Origin: Flavobacteriales bacterium UBA7878
Lineage (GTDB): Bacteria > Bacteroidota > Bacteroidia > Flavobacteriales > Schleiferiaceae
NCBI GenBank assembly: GCA_002501205.1
Contig: DLRW01000075.1
Coordinates: 62,001-126,000 of the forward strand
Reading direction: 5' to 3'
Length of the DNA stretch: 64,000 nucleotides
The position numbers were made by a program, and so were the translations under genes. The notes under the pieces are model-generated. The model did no database searches. It was given only the letters and a program-made list of their open reading frames with translations, and was not told where the DNA came from. This document shows, piece by piece, positions 26,255 to 35,461 of this stretch (the first letter of the stretch is position 1; the number at the start of each line of letters is the position of its first letter).

Positions 26255-28552
26255 TTATTTACCGGCTTGCTGCATACGGTTCTTCGATTCACCGTAATTG
26301 CGAGAGCGGTAGATTTCGAAACGACTGGCCTTGCGTTCCTCGGGCCAAACATTGTCTTCTAAATCAGTATCTGCTGTTTCTAAGAAGGGATCTAATTCTA
26401 CTTTTACCACTTCCTTTTCGAAGACGAAAACCTTTTTAAAGCGAAGTTCATTCTGAATCCAGATTTCTGCAGGATGGCGACTTACTTCCGTACTGCCATC
26501 GGCAAAGGTGAAACGAAGGATTACAGGCATCACCAGGCCACCTTGGTTTTCGAATTCAATTTCATAAAAATTCCAGCCGGCATCGAGGTATTTCTTTTGT
26601 TCCTCATTAAGGCTTTCACGGTATTTCTTGTATTGCTCCCGATCGTAAGGAAGCACTGTAAAGTCATCATTCTTATTGTAGAAATCAGCCATTTCCGGAT
26701 GGGCATCGCTATAATGCTTGCCCTTTAATTCCTTGGCATTTCGGCTATCGCCAATAAATTCATTTTGGGCTTCTTCGCGCTCGCGTGCCTTTTCAATATC
26801 CGGATTTTTAGTATCGAAGCGATACCATTTTACCTCCTTAAGGGCAATGTCTACATTATCAGTGGTATAGAACCATCCGCGGAAGAACCAATCCAAATCC
26901 GTAGCTGAGGCATCTTCCATGGTGCGGAAGAAATCAGCCGGAGTAGGATGCTTAAACATCCAGCGTTGGCAATAAGTCTTAAAGGAATAGTCAAAAAGTT
27001 CGCGGCCCATCACTGTTTCCCGCAGAATATTAAGGGCGGTAGCAGGTTTACCATAGGCATTATTACCAAATTGGAGAATGCTTTCTGAATTGGTCATAAT
27101 AGGCACCATATCTTGTTTTTCAGATCGCATATAGTCAGCAATCTTGTAGGCGGGACCACGGCGGCTAGGATAATTTTCTTCCCATTCCTGCTCGGTTAAA
27201 TACTGTACGAAGGTGTTGAGACCTTCATCCATCCAGGTCCACTGACGCTCGTCGCTGTTTACAATCATGGGGAAGAAATTATGCCCTACCTCATGAATGA
27301 TCACTCCTATCATACCGTATTTGGTGTTCTTATTATAGGTGCCATCCGCTTCGGGGCGGCCACCATTAAAGCAGATCATGGGGTATTCCATGCCAATACG
27401 ATCCGTATGCACAGAGATCGCCACCGGATAGGGATAATCGAAGGTATACTTTGAATAGGTTTTAATGGTGTGAGCTACCACACGAGTAGAGTAGCGTTCC
27501 CATAAGGGATTCCCTTCTTTAGGATAATAGCTCATGGCTAAAACGGTGCGATCACCAAACTTCACTGCCATGGCATCCCAGATAAATTTACGACTGGAGC
27601 AAAAGGCGAAGTCGCGCACATTATGGGCTTTGAAATGCCAGGTTTTTTCACCCTTTTCCTTTTTACCTTCGGCTTTGCGGGCTTCCTTTTCATTCACAAT
27701 AAATACTGGATCTTCGGTATTATTACGGGCCTCCTCCAAACGCACTAGTTGTTCCTTGCTCAGTACTTCTTCACTGTTTTGTAGGGTGCCGGTAGCTCCA
27801 ATTATATGATCGGCTGGAGCAGTGATTTCAACATCATAATTACCAAAGGGCAGGGCAAATTCACCTCGACCTAAAAACTGTTTGTTCTGCCAGCCTTCCA
27901 CATCATTATACACCGCCATGCGGGGGAAGAACTGAGCAATGGTATAGAGGTAATTGTCTTCATCTTTAAAGTATTCCAGGCCGGAACGACCACCCAATTT
28001 GGCGCGATCATTAATATTATACCACCAATTGATGCTGAAGCTCACGCTATCCCCACTTTTTAATGGCGCATCCAGATTAATGCGCATCATGGTGTAATTG
28101 ATTTTATGGGACTGGTCTTGACCCGATTGATTTTTTACCTGATCAATTTTAAAGCCGCCATCAAAATCGTAGAAAAGCTTCCCAATTTCATAGGTACTCA
28201 TGCTTGAGCCTACATCACCAGTTTTGGTTTGCTGGGTGAGACTGTTCTGTGCGCGCATGTTTTGATCCAACTGAACCCAGAGATATTCTAAAGATTCAGG
28301 TGCATTATTGATATAGGTTATGGTTTGCTCACCATAAATACGTTGATTTTCATCATCAAGGCGAATCTTCATTTTGTAGTTCGCTTGCTGCTGATAATAA
28401 AAGGCTCCCGGGGCACCACCACCGGTGCGATACATATTGGGGGTTGGGAGTAAGTCCTTCATCTGCCTGAAATGGCTGGTATTGACATTTGGACTTTGGC
28501 CTTTAAGGCCTGCTGTTAGTAAGATGAAGGTCAGTAACAGTCCTCGTTTCAT
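26255..28552 (-). CDS. M1 family metallopeptidase, exported
   Basis: A 765-residue protein with a signal peptide (MKRGLLLTFILLTAGLKGQS). An N-terminal beta domain (about 55-270) is followed by a gluzincin catalytic domain. The zinc site is HEVGH (420-424) with Glu443 in WMDEGLN, and the substrate-binding motif is GMEYP (387-391) in place of the classical GAMEN. These features identify an aminopeptidase-like M1 enzyme, probably periplasmic or surface. The C-terminus is Arg/Glu-rich without a sorting domain. It appears monocistronic, with its own terminator. Confidence 0.94.
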   Translation of the reverse strand: MKRGLLLTFILLTAGLKGQSPNVNTSHFRQMKDLLPTPNMYRTGGGAPGAFYYQQQANYKMKIRLDDENQRIYGEQTITYINNAPESLEYLWVQLDQNMRAQNSLTQQTKTGDVGSSMSTYEIGKLFYDFDGGFKIDQVKNQSGQDQSHKINYTMMRINLDAPLKSGDSVSFSINWWYNINDRAKLGGRSGLEYFKDEDNYLYTIAQFFPRMAVYNDVEGWQNKQFLGRGEFALPFGNYDVEITAPADHIIGATGTLQNSEEVLSKEQLVRLEEARNNTEDPVFIVNEKEARKAEGKKEKGEKTWHFKAHNVRDFAFCSSRKFIWDAMAVKFGDRTVLAMSYYPKEGNPLWERYSTRVVAHTIKTYSKYTFDYPYPVAISVHTDRIGMEYPMICFNGGRPEADGTYNKNTKYGMIGVIIHEVGHNFFPMIVNSDERQWTWMDEGLNTFVQYLTEQEWEENYPSRRGPAYKIADYMRSEKQDMVPIMTNSESILQFGNNAYGKPATALNILRETVMGRELFDYSFKTYCQRWMFKHPTPADFFRTMEDASATDLDWFFRGWFYTTDNVDIALKEVKWYRFDTKNPDIEKAREREEAQNEFIGDSRNAKELKGKHYSDAHPEMADFYNKNDDFTVLPYDREQYKKYRESLNEEQKKYLDAGWNFYEIEFENQGGLVMPVILRFTFADGSTEVSRHPAEIWIQNELRFKKVFVFEKEVVKVELDPFLETADTDLEDNVWPEERKASRFEIYRSRNYGESKNRMQQAGK

Positions 28553-28578
28553 AAAGAGCGTGTTTTTTTGGAAAGGCC

Positions 28579-28586
28579 CAAAAATA
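28579..28586 (-). promoter_or_regulatory. -7 box upstream of the M1 peptidase gene
   Basis: TATTTTTG on the minus strand fits TAnnTTTG and lies about 27 bases before the ATG. No convincing -33 box was found. Confidence 0.4.
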
Positions 28587-28591
28587 GGAAT

Positions 28592-29497
28592 CTAATTGGG
28601 ATATAAGTCTTTGAGAGCAGCTTCCAACTCCGGGAATTGATATTCAAATCCTGAATTTTGAATCTTTTCGCTGCTGCAGCGGGTGCTGGCCAGGGTTATT
28701 GTAGCCATCTCACCCAAGATTAATTTAAGTAAGCCGGCAGGGATAGGAGGGAGCCAAAAGGGACGATTTAATACCTGTGCTACTTTTTTACTAAGAGCTT
28801 TGTTTTGCACGGATTCCGGCCCAACTGCATTGTATACTCCGGTGCTTAATTTTTCATTTTCCAGGGCATAAACAAAGATGCGGGCAAGATCATGGCGATG
28901 TATCCAGGGCATCCATTGTTTGCCATTGCCTAAAGGAGCACCTACACCCCATTTGATTGGTTCCGCAATTTTTGCCAAAGCCCCTTCTTGAGAATCCAGT
29001 ACAATACCGATTCGCAGGCGTACCGTGCGGATCTTGAGGTCTTCAAAAAGTTGGGCTTCCTGCTCCCATTTTTGACAAACCAGGCTTAGGAAATCGTTCC
29101 CCGGAGCATCGGTTTCCCGGTATACTTTATCAGGATGATTGGGGTAATATCCAGTGGCACTGGCACTGATAAAGGCCTGTAGTTTTTTTGAACTTTTACG
29201 AACGGAATTATACAATAAGCGAGTGCCATCTACTCGACTGCGAATAATGGTATTCTTAAAATGGGGCGTCCATCTTTGTGCAATATTAGAACCGGCAAGG
29301 TTAATGATCGCATCGGCGAAAGCCAAGGCCTCCGAATCGATTTGATCCAGGTCCGGGTCCCATTGGAATATTTGAACGGATGCTATTTCAGACCTGGTAC
29401 TGCGACTGAGCCAAGCGACTTGATGTCCTTTTTCTAGAAGTAGTTTTGTGATCTCCCGGCCAATAAGGCCACTGCCGCCGCTGATTAATACATTCAT
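28592..29497 (-). CDS. TIGR01777 family NAD(P)-binding oxidoreductase
   Basis: A 301-residue short-chain dehydrogenase/epimerase-type protein. The Rossmann start is VLISGGSGLIGREITKLLLE. Family features include IINLAGSNIAQRWTP, FISASATGYYPNH, QKWEQEAQLFEDLKIRTVRL and GNGKQWMPWIHRHDLARIFV, with a C-terminal DUF1731-like part (RCSSEKIQNSGFEYQFPELE). The substrate is unknown. It lies 39 bases upstream of the M1 peptidase on the same strand but has no evident functional tie to it. Confidence 0.92.
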   Translation of the reverse strand: MNVLISGGSGLIGREITKLLLEKGHQVAWLSRSTRSEIASVQIFQWDPDLDQIDSEALAFADAIINLAGSNIAQRWTPHFKNTIIRSRVDGTRLLYNSVRKSSKKLQAFISASATGYYPNHPDKVYRETDAPGNDFLSLVCQKWEQEAQLFEDLKIRTVRLRIGIVLDSQEGALAKIAEPIKWGVGAPLGNGKQWMPWIHRHDLARIFVYALENEKLSTGVYNAVGPESVQNKALSKKVAQVLNRPFWLPPIPAGLLKLILGEMATITLASTRCSSEKIQNSGFEYQFPELEAALKDLYPN

Positions 29498-29558
29498 TAA
29501 CTAAACCTGGAATTTGGGTTCAAGGTAAAGCTAATTAACCGCCCTGAGCAAAGCTTGT

Positions 29559-31145
29559 TCAATGACCGTGATAAATCCAGCGTTGTAGTGAAATGAACTC
29601 ATCGTTGAAGTAAAGTTCGACCAGATAGCTTCCTTTGGGAAGATCATTAAGATCGAGGTCACGATGTTTTTGACCTTCCAACTGAGGCCAGCTTTCTTCG
29701 CTGATAAGCTTACCACTTTCATCCCGGAAAGCCAGCTTAAATACACCTGATTGTTCGGGTTCTTGATACCAAATTTGGGCATTAGTTCCTGGGTTTGGCG
29801 CTAGTTGCCAGTTGAATCCTGATTTAGGATTTTCAAGTCCTTTTTGTCCTAAGTTTAATTGGGACTTAATCAGTGAAACTTTAAAGAAGTTGGTGCTGGC
29901 ACTGCTTTCATTACCCGTATTACTGAGAAAAATATTGGCAGCACTGCTTTCAATCCCGCCAAAAATATAGCCGATAAACACCGTGTCTCCCGATAATTGA
30001 TTGTAGTCTATGATTCCGGGCGCAGCTAAAGGAATGGAAGGGTCGATAAAGAATTCGGAACCGGCACCCAGCAAGGCGGGCATTTCGGCTTGAAGCTTAT
30101 GCTCCCAGAAATTACCCATACTATCGCGACTTATGCTGGCAATAGTTTTTACGAAGGGTACATTATTATCCTGGGTACGCACTCCATTTTGCTCGAAGTA
30201 TTGAGCGATACCCCCGAAAAAGAGATTGTGCATTGCTTTATTCTGCGCATCATAAAGCGCCACATTAGCACAGTGGTAATGATTATAGTACTGACTGAAA
30301 TTTGGGACTTCCGTGGCTCCATTGCTATTGATGCGCACCGCATTGAGGTAGGGTAAATCAACATTAGGCTGGAATACACCGGAATAGGCGATTAAGCCGT
30401 AGCTACCATCTTCGCGTATTTCCGGACCCACATTATAGTCGCGACGGTGTAAAAGTTGCGGATCGCTAATGCTGTTTTCCCAGCTTACTTGAAATTGGGG
30501 AAAGGTCCCGTTAATGCGAAAGCGACGAACAGCATTGGTATAGGTCTGGGTGAAACTAGGACCATTGTGCGGATTGTAGCGACCGTTGAACTCATGTCCG
30601 CCCACCAGGTAGAAAGTACTATCTATCCGTTCTAACTGGCCACCACAAACGGCAAAGTCGGGATGACTGATTTGCTGAATGGCCGAAGCCGGAACCGACA
30701 TGCCACTGCTTAGATTTTGAAGTTGACTGAGGTCGATGATAGTAAGGGTAGCATGGGTGATATGGCTGCCGCCTGAGATTCCGTAACCTCCTACTAAAAA
30801 GAGATAAACCCCTTCTTGATAATAGTTCAGATTGGTGGATTTTAAAGGATCTACGATGCTGCTGCTTAACAATCCCAGACTAAGCTTATAAAAACCGGTA
30901 TCGGGTTCAATTACCCATATTTCATCATTGTGCCCCGTGGCATCAAAAGAAGCGAAAGGTTGCCTTTGATGCAGACCATCCAGACGACCACCCACCAGGT
31001 AAAATTTGCCCTGATATTCGGCATGAGCAAAGGATTGTAAACCTCCACTGAGGGGTAAATTAATGCTTTCGAGAATCAGTTCGGATTGAGCGATTCCAGC
31101 AAGGCTTAGGAAGCTAAAAAATAATAGGCTTAAAGGACGGAACAT
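29559..31145 (-). CDS. Secreted kelch-like protein with T9SS type A sorting domain
   Basis: A 528-residue protein with a signal peptide (MFRPLSLLFFSFLSLAGIAQ). Propeller blades are suggested by repeats such as AEYQGKFYLVGGRLDG, YYQEGVYLFLVGGYG, STFYLVGGHEFNGR and HNLFFGGIAQYFEQ. The C-terminus (WQLAPNPGTNAQIWYQEP, AFRDESGKLISEE, LPKGSYLVELYFN) is a type A T9SS sorting domain. Surface or secreted; substrate unknown. A promoter -7 box lies just upstream. Confidence 0.85.
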   Translation of the reverse strand: MFRPLSLLFFSFLSLAGIAQSELILESINLPLSGGLQSFAHAEYQGKFYLVGGRLDGLHQRQPFASFDATGHNDEIWVIEPDTGFYKLSLGLLSSSIVDPLKSTNLNYYQEGVYLFLVGGYGISGGSHITHATLTIIDLSQLQNLSSGMSVPASAIQQISHPDFAVCGGQLERIDSTFYLVGGHEFNGRYNPHNGPSFTQTYTNAVRRFRINGTFPQFQVSWENSISDPQLLHRRDYNVGPEIREDGSYGLIAYSGVFQPNVDLPYLNAVRINSNGATEVPNFSQYYNHYHCANVALYDAQNKAMHNLFFGGIAQYFEQNGVRTQDNNVPFVKTIASISRDSMGNFWEHKLQAEMPALLGAGSEFFIDPSIPLAAPGIIDYNQLSGDTVFIGYIFGGIESSAANIFLSNTGNESSASTNFFKVSLIKSQLNLGQKGLENPKSGFNWQLAPNPGTNAQIWYQEPEQSGVFKLAFRDESGKLISEESWPQLEGQKHRDLDLNDLPKGSYLVELYFNDEFISLQRWIYHGH

Positions 31146-31162
31146 TTGGATGGTATTTCCGC

Positions 31163-31170
31163 CAAATCTA
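31163..31170 (-). promoter_or_regulatory. -7 box upstream of the kelch/T9SS gene
   Basis: TAGATTTG on the minus strand fits TAnnTTTG, 18 bases before the ATG at 31145. A -33 box is not clear. Confidence 0.45.
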
Positions 31171-31202
31171 GAATATCAAAGTAAGCTAAAGAGTGACTTA
31201 AG

Positions 31203-31652
31203 TCATTCGGCTAAAAGCCTTTGGGCGACTAATCGATCTATGGGTAAATTCAGCTCGTTGGGATTCAATTCATCGATGCTTTTCCAGATAAGTTCCTGGT
31301 CACCATGTTGGTTTAGTGCCTCACGATCACTGCGATGCAGTAGAGGGCTTAGATCGGAGCAGCTCACTTTATAGTAGATGCTCATAACCTGCATTCGATT
31401 GGAAAAGGCGGAAGGAACAAAGTCTTCGGTAGTGTAAAAGTGCTCATCCACTTGAATGTTGAGCTGGCATTCTTCTTGAAATTCTCGCCGTAAACACTCA
31501 AGTGTTCCTTCTCCAAATTCTAAACCACCCCCCGGGAATTTCAGATAAACACCACCATAGATGTTTTCGCGTGAAAGCAGGATTTGCCCATCGTGAATTA
31601 ATAATCCATAAACTCGAATAGTGAAGGCTTCAATACTTTTTCCGGTACTCAT
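31203..31652 (-). CDS. NUDIX hydrolase
   Basis: A 149-residue NUDIX protein with the box GGLEFGEGTLECLRREFQEE near residues 43-62, which carries the metal-binding REFQEE. The final conserved glycine of the box is Gln. The domain hydrolyses nucleoside diphosphate-linked substrates; the exact one cannot be told. Its ATG overlaps the stop of the upstream CHU_C gene (ATGA), so it is probably translated from the same message. Confidence 0.9.
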   Translation of the reverse strand: MSTGKSIEAFTIRVYGLLIHDGQILLSRENIYGGVYLKFPGGGLEFGEGTLECLRREFQEECQLNIQVDEHFYTTEDFVPSAFSNRMQVMSIYYKVSCSDLSPLLHRSDREALNQHGDQELIWKSIDELNPNELNLPIDRLVAQRLLAE

Positions 31653-33616
31653 CGTACCAAATTTACGATTCCACGATGGATTCGCTCTTCACCTCCTGGT
31701 TGAATTTGATAGATCATGAAATAGGTATAAGCTCCGGCCGACATACCTTCGCCATCCCAACTTTGGTTCTCTAATTGGGCTTGCCTTTTACCGTAGCGAT
31801 CAAATATTTCCATGCGAAAGAAATACACTGCACCGGGATGGGGCCCAAAAACATCATTTAAACCATCGCCATTAGGTGTGAAAGCATTAGGCATTACCAA
31901 TTCCAATTCGCCAAATCGAGGATAAAGAGTATCTCTTTGGGTACAAGAGTTGGTGTCAATATAGGATACAATCACCCCCTCTGCCATTTGTGCCTCGGAG
32001 GTCACACGCACAGGGTTTCCGGTAATTGTAGTTGTGCCGTAGGTCCATTGAACCATTTCTCCTATACCGGGGGCTTCAAAAAGAATGCTGTCCCCAAGGA
32101 TTGGGATTTCCGGACTAAAGCGCGCTTCAATGGGCTGAGCAGGGAAAAAGTCCAGGTAAATGGAATCCCTAAAAGTATCGCCACCACAAGGACGGCTAAT
32201 TTCACACCAGTATAAACCCGGCTCATTAATTTGAATGCTATCCGAGGTGGCTCCGGTGCTCCAAAGGATATCATAATCTTCGCCACCCAAATCAAGGCCT
32301 AAATAATTCGTGTCTCTAGGGCAGATGCTTCGATCTTGTCCCAAATCAAAAACCAAAGGATCGTCCACGGTGCAGAATTCTGCTATGTTTAAAGAGACAC
32401 CGCTATTGGGATAAGCTTTATTTGTGATGCTAAAGTCGCCATAACGATCTGGACTGAAAACCGGAGCAACAGGGTCTTCAGTTACCGTTGCAGGTTCTGT
32501 ACTTATAGGGCTGAGAGTGGCAGGGCAAGTAGCCAAATTACTGAGGTCTTCATCTAACCAGCGAATGCTTTGAGCAATATTAGGGTTGAGGTCGAAGGTG
32601 AGCATTCCACTTATGACCAAGCTGCCATTTGGTAAAACCTCGAGGTCACGGGCCGATAAGCTTTGCCCTATATTAAATGGCAATCGATAAGAACTAAGGT
32701 ACTGGCCATTTTCGTCTATTTCTATTATACCCCACTGACCGCTACTCACCGAAAAATCAGTGTAGGGAATAAGCAAATGCCCCTCATCGTTTATCACGCA
32801 TGCTCCTGCATTAATGTTTAGGAAGTTTTCGCTGCTCCAAAGAACATTGCCTTGAAGGTCAATTTTAAAAACATTAGTACGATCCAGAGCACCGATGAAT
32901 TTTCCGAAAATTAAGTAGCCATCTGGCAAAGAAATGGGAGGGAGGTTACTTTGGTAGGAATTATCATAGCGTTTAATCCAGTCGATATTTCCATTGCGAT
33001 CGACTTTAAAAACCATGCGTCCTACAATATTGAGAACACCACCCGAAAGGGCCGGAGTAGACATACCCCAAATACGTACATCACTGTATTGAAAGGCATG
33101 AATTTCTTGACCCTGAGGATTGAGCTTTAGAATGGTATTGGCAGGGCCATTATTAGTAGTGGCATTACCCGTGAAAATCAGGTTGCCGTCAACATCAATA
33201 TGAAACTGATACCAAACGAAGTTAATGGGGGCCGAAATGCGCTTGCTGATTAGTACTTGGCCGGTGTTTCCATCAATTTTGATTAGGCCTACGGCGCTAT
33301 CGTGGCTGGCTCCAATTGCAGCCGCCAGCCATAAATCGGTATCGTCATTTTGAATCCTGAGAACACGGGTAAAATTGGTGCCCTCAAAAAACTTCCGTGC
33401 CCAAAGGGTATCACCACAGGCGTCAAAGCGGATAATTAAGGTTGATCGCGGACCATTAATAGGGGTGGAAGTAGCGCATAGCGCCAGAGAACCATCGCTA
33501 AAAGCCGTACTTTCAGTATTAAGGCTGGCATTATAACCGGTAATGATTTTTTCCTGCCCCTGCATATAAAATGCAGTGCATAGCAAGAAAAGACAAATTT
33601 GAAGCTTAATGCGCAT
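31649..33616 (-). CDS. Secreted protein with gliding-motility-associated C-terminal (CHU_C, T9SS type B) domain
   Basis: A 655-residue protein with a signal peptide (MRIKLQICLFLLCTAFYMQG). The first ~390 residues have repeating propeller-like segments such as IIRFDACGDTLWARKFFEG and VFKIDLQGNVLWSSENFL. Then come a segment with the pattern DLGQDRSICPRDTNYLGLDL common before CHU_C domains, and the C-terminal signature MPNAFTPNGDGLNDVFGPHP, MEIFDRYGKRQ and SAGAYTYFMIY. The type B domain marks it as T9SS cargo. Function otherwise unknown. Confidence 0.88.
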   Translation of the reverse strand: MRIKLQICLFLLCTAFYMQGQEKIITGYNASLNTESTAFSDGSLALCATSTPINGPRSTLIIRFDACGDTLWARKFFEGTNFTRVLRIQNDDTDLWLAAAIGASHDSAVGLIKIDGNTGQVLISKRISAPINFVWYQFHIDVDGNLIFTGNATTNNGPANTILKLNPQGQEIHAFQYSDVRIWGMSTPALSGGVLNIVGRMVFKVDRNGNIDWIKRYDNSYQSNLPPISLPDGYLIFGKFIGALDRTNVFKIDLQGNVLWSSENFLNINAGACVINDEGHLLIPYTDFSVSSGQWGIIEIDENGQYLSSYRLPFNIGQSLSARDLEVLPNGSLVISGMLTFDLNPNIAQSIRWLDEDLSNLATCPATLSPISTEPATVTEDPVAPVFSPDRYGDFSITNKAYPNSGVSLNIAEFCTVDDPLVFDLGQDRSICPRDTNYLGLDLGGEDYDILWSTGATSDSIQINEPGLYWCEISRPCGGDTFRDSIYLDFFPAQPIEARFSPEIPILGDSILFEAPGIGEMVQWTYGTTTITGNPVRVTSEAQMAEGVIVSYIDTNSCTQRDTLYPRFGELELVMPNAFTPNGDGLNDVFGPHPGAVYFFRMEIFDRYGKRQAQLENQSWDGEGMSAGAYTYFMIYQIQPGGEERIHRGIVNLVR

Positions 33617-33689
33617 GGCTTGAGGTCATTACTCTAATAACGCGAAAATATTGGCCTCGGTTGAATTTAACTTGCTGATTGATGCTGAG

Positions 33690-34364
33690 CTATACTTCCT
33701 TGAGTGCCCGCGCCATTTCCCGTTTTCCCGGTGGTCCCGGTATTTTTTCTACCTCCAATTGGGCTGCTTTCATGGCCCGGCGAACACTGCCTTTAACACA
33801 ATAGGTAACTAATCGACCTCCGGCTTTTAGGGCTTTATACATTTCGGTGAAGATGGCTTCGCTCCAAAGTTCAGGTTGAGCTTCAGGCGAAAAAGCATCG
33901 AAATAGATTAAGTCGTATTTCGCCGCTTTCGCGGAATAGGTCCTTAGGTCGGTGCAGTTTTTTAGTAGGGTGAAATCCGGTCTTAAGCTTATTTCCTGCT
34001 CCCAGGCTGATTTATGTAAATCGAGGTAAAAGTCTTGGTATTCCGGTTTTTCAGAAAAGAGCTCAGGCCATTCCAAAGCCTGCCATTCTACTTCCTGTAA
34101 AGGATATTTTTCCAAACTGTGGTAATAGATCGATTGGCTTGGGTTCTGCTTTTCAAAATGACTAAGCAGCGCATTTAAGCCAGTGCCGAATCCCACTTCC
34201 AGTATGTGAATTTCCTTTTGATCGGCAAAGAGCTTTAGGCCTGCATCTATAAAAACATGGCGCGACTCCTGAAGCGCGCCATGTAGGGAATGATAATTTT
34301 GTTGAAGTTCAGGAACATAAAGGCTGGGACTACCATCTTTGGTCTTTACCCAATGCCGATTCAT
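33690..34364 (-). CDS. mnmD: tRNA 5-methylaminomethyl-2-thiouridine methyltransferase, MnmD-type
   Basis: I start at 34364 (MNRHWVKTKDGSPSLYVP), giving 224 residues; the longer frame runs into the upstream gene. The protein is the stand-alone methyltransferase domain of MnmC, which makes the final mnm5U34 methylation in tRNA anticodons. SAM binding is shown by ILEVGFGTGLNALL, and the family signature by LIYFDAFSPEAQPELWSE. No oxidase (MnmC2) domain is attached. The ATG overlaps the stop of the cytochrome gene (ATGA), implying coupled translation. Confidence 0.92.
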   Translation of the reverse strand: MNRHWVKTKDGSPSLYVPELQQNYHSLHGALQESRHVFIDAGLKLFADQKEIHILEVGFGTGLNALLSHFEKQNPSQSIYYHSLEKYPLQEVEWQALEWPELFSEKPEYQDFYLDLHKSAWEQEISLRPDFTLLKNCTDLRTYSAKAAKYDLIYFDAFSPEAQPELWSEAIFTEMYKALKAGGRLVTYCVKGSVRRAMKAAQLEVEKIPGPPGKREMARALKEV

Positions 34365-34849
34365 GATTCGCCTTCTTGAATTCGCATTTTGCGAATCTTG
34401 GGAAGGGGTCCTTGACAGTAAATAGTGTGGCAACTAGCACAAGTGCCTACCATATTGTTATAAGCTTGGATGCCTTCTTCACGATTTTCAGCTTTGGTAA
34501 TCGCTTCCATATTCTTGATATACTCCTTAGCCAGGGCATCGAAAGTTTCATTCAAGTTTTCATTGGCTTTGGCCGTGTGGATATTTAGAAAATCCTCAGG
34601 AAAGCTTTCAGGAATATCCCCATCCATAATCTGCTTTTTAAGGGCAAGATTACGGTCGTACATACTACGCATTAAAAGAGCCAATTCGCTGGGCTCGTTC
34701 ATTTCGAGCTCTTTTTTGGGCTGTGGCGTTTTTTCTTCGGCAGTGGCTTCAGCGGCTTGAGCTTCTGCATTGGGTTCTTGCTGGCAGGCCACAAAAAAGG
34801 ATGCCCCGATGAGGCATCCTCCTATAAATAATTTGCTAAAACGACTCAT
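34361..34849 (-). CDS. c-type cytochrome-like heme lipoprotein
   Basis: A 162-residue lipoprotein with a lipobox ending at Cys22 (SFFVAC) and an acidic, Ala/Glu-rich linker. The rest is predicted helical and ends with one heme-binding motif CASCH (Cys137, Cys140, His141). A C-terminal CxxCH after helices resembles cytochrome c' four-helix proteins, though this is not certain. It is probably anchored in the periplasm. Its start shares one base with the stop of the DUF4920 gene (TAATG). Confidence 0.85.
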   Translation of the reverse strand: MSRFSKLFIGGCLIGASFFVACQQEPNAEAQAAEATAEEKTPQPKKELEMNEPSELALLMRSMYDRNLALKKQIMDGDIPESFPEDFLNIHTAKANENLNETFDALAKEYIKNMEAITKAENREEGIQAYNNMVGTCASCHTIYCQGPLPKIRKMRIQEGES

Positions 34850-35373
34850 TAGCTTTTAATGATCACACCGTTAGCGGTGAAGTTTACACTGATTTCTGGC
34901 TCAGTGATTTGAGCGATTTCTTCTTCGGATTTACCGGCATCTTCAGCCAGGTGTTTTAAGAAGTCGATGTCTAAGGTGTCAACATAAGCAGTTCCTTGAA
35001 CTACCGCCTTTTCACCATTTAAATTTTTAGGAACGAAGAAAGAGTAGTCGCGAAAACTTACGCGTAATTCTTTACCATCACCCATATCCATTTTCATCCA
35101 ACATCCTTTCTTCTGGCAAGAAGAGTTTACGGTACCAGATAATTTCACGTCAATGGAGTCATTTCCATTCATCATGGCCAATAATTGGCTAACATCTACA
35201 GCGTCGTCTTCATTGATGGAATCGCCATAGTAGTGATTTTCAATAGCTTCCGCGCTGGCTTCTACGGCAGTACTATCAGAGCTAGCGGAGGTTTCGCTGT
35301 CACCTTCGTTTGTTGTATTTTTGCAAGCGCTAAGAAGGGCTACAGCAGATAGGAAAAATGCGAATTTTTTCAT
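34849..35373 (-). CDS. DUF4920 domain lipoprotein
   Basis: A 174-residue lipoprotein with Cys17 in the lipobox LLSAC. After a Ser/Glu-rich linker, the DUF4920 domain (about 48-172) shows VKLSGTVNSSCQKKGCWMKM, LRVSFRDYSFFVPKNLNGEK and VVQGTAYVDTLDIDFLKH. The conserved cysteine pair in SSCQKKGC suggests a metal or redox site; this is inference. It is first in a tight DUF4920-cytochrome-MnmD unit with its own promoter. Confidence 0.9.
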   Translation of the reverse strand: MKKFAFFLSAVALLSACKNTTNEGDSETSASSDSTAVEASAEAIENHYYGDSINEDDAVDVSQLLAMMNGNDSIDVKLSGTVNSSCQKKGCWMKMDMGDGKELRVSFRDYSFFVPKNLNGEKAVVQGTAYVDTLDIDFLKHLAEDAGKSEEEIAQITEPEISVNFTANGVIIKS

Positions 35374-35396
35374 GGATTCTTTCTGAATTAGAGTAG

Positions 35397-35425
35397 CAAA
35401 GATAGCATTCTCTCAAAAGCGCAAA
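35397..35425 (-). promoter_or_regulatory. Promoter of the DUF4920-cytochrome-mnmD operon
   Basis: On the minus strand TTTG (35425-35422), 17 bases, then TATCTTTG (35404-35397), fitting the Bacteroidota consensus. It lies 24 bases before the ATG at 35373. Confidence 0.6.
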
Positions 35426-35461
35426 ATAATGGAACTGTTTTCGTTCCAATAAAATTTAAGT

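Noticed and set aside
31194..31205. Perfect 12-bp palindrome TGACTTAAGTCA at the end of the NUDIX gene
   Set aside because: A single short palindrome partly inside coding sequence with no second copy seen; could be chance.
35430..35448. Inverted repeat TGGAAC/GTTCCA before ilvE
   Set aside because: Only 6 bp per arm and no T-tract; too weak to call an operator without comparative data.
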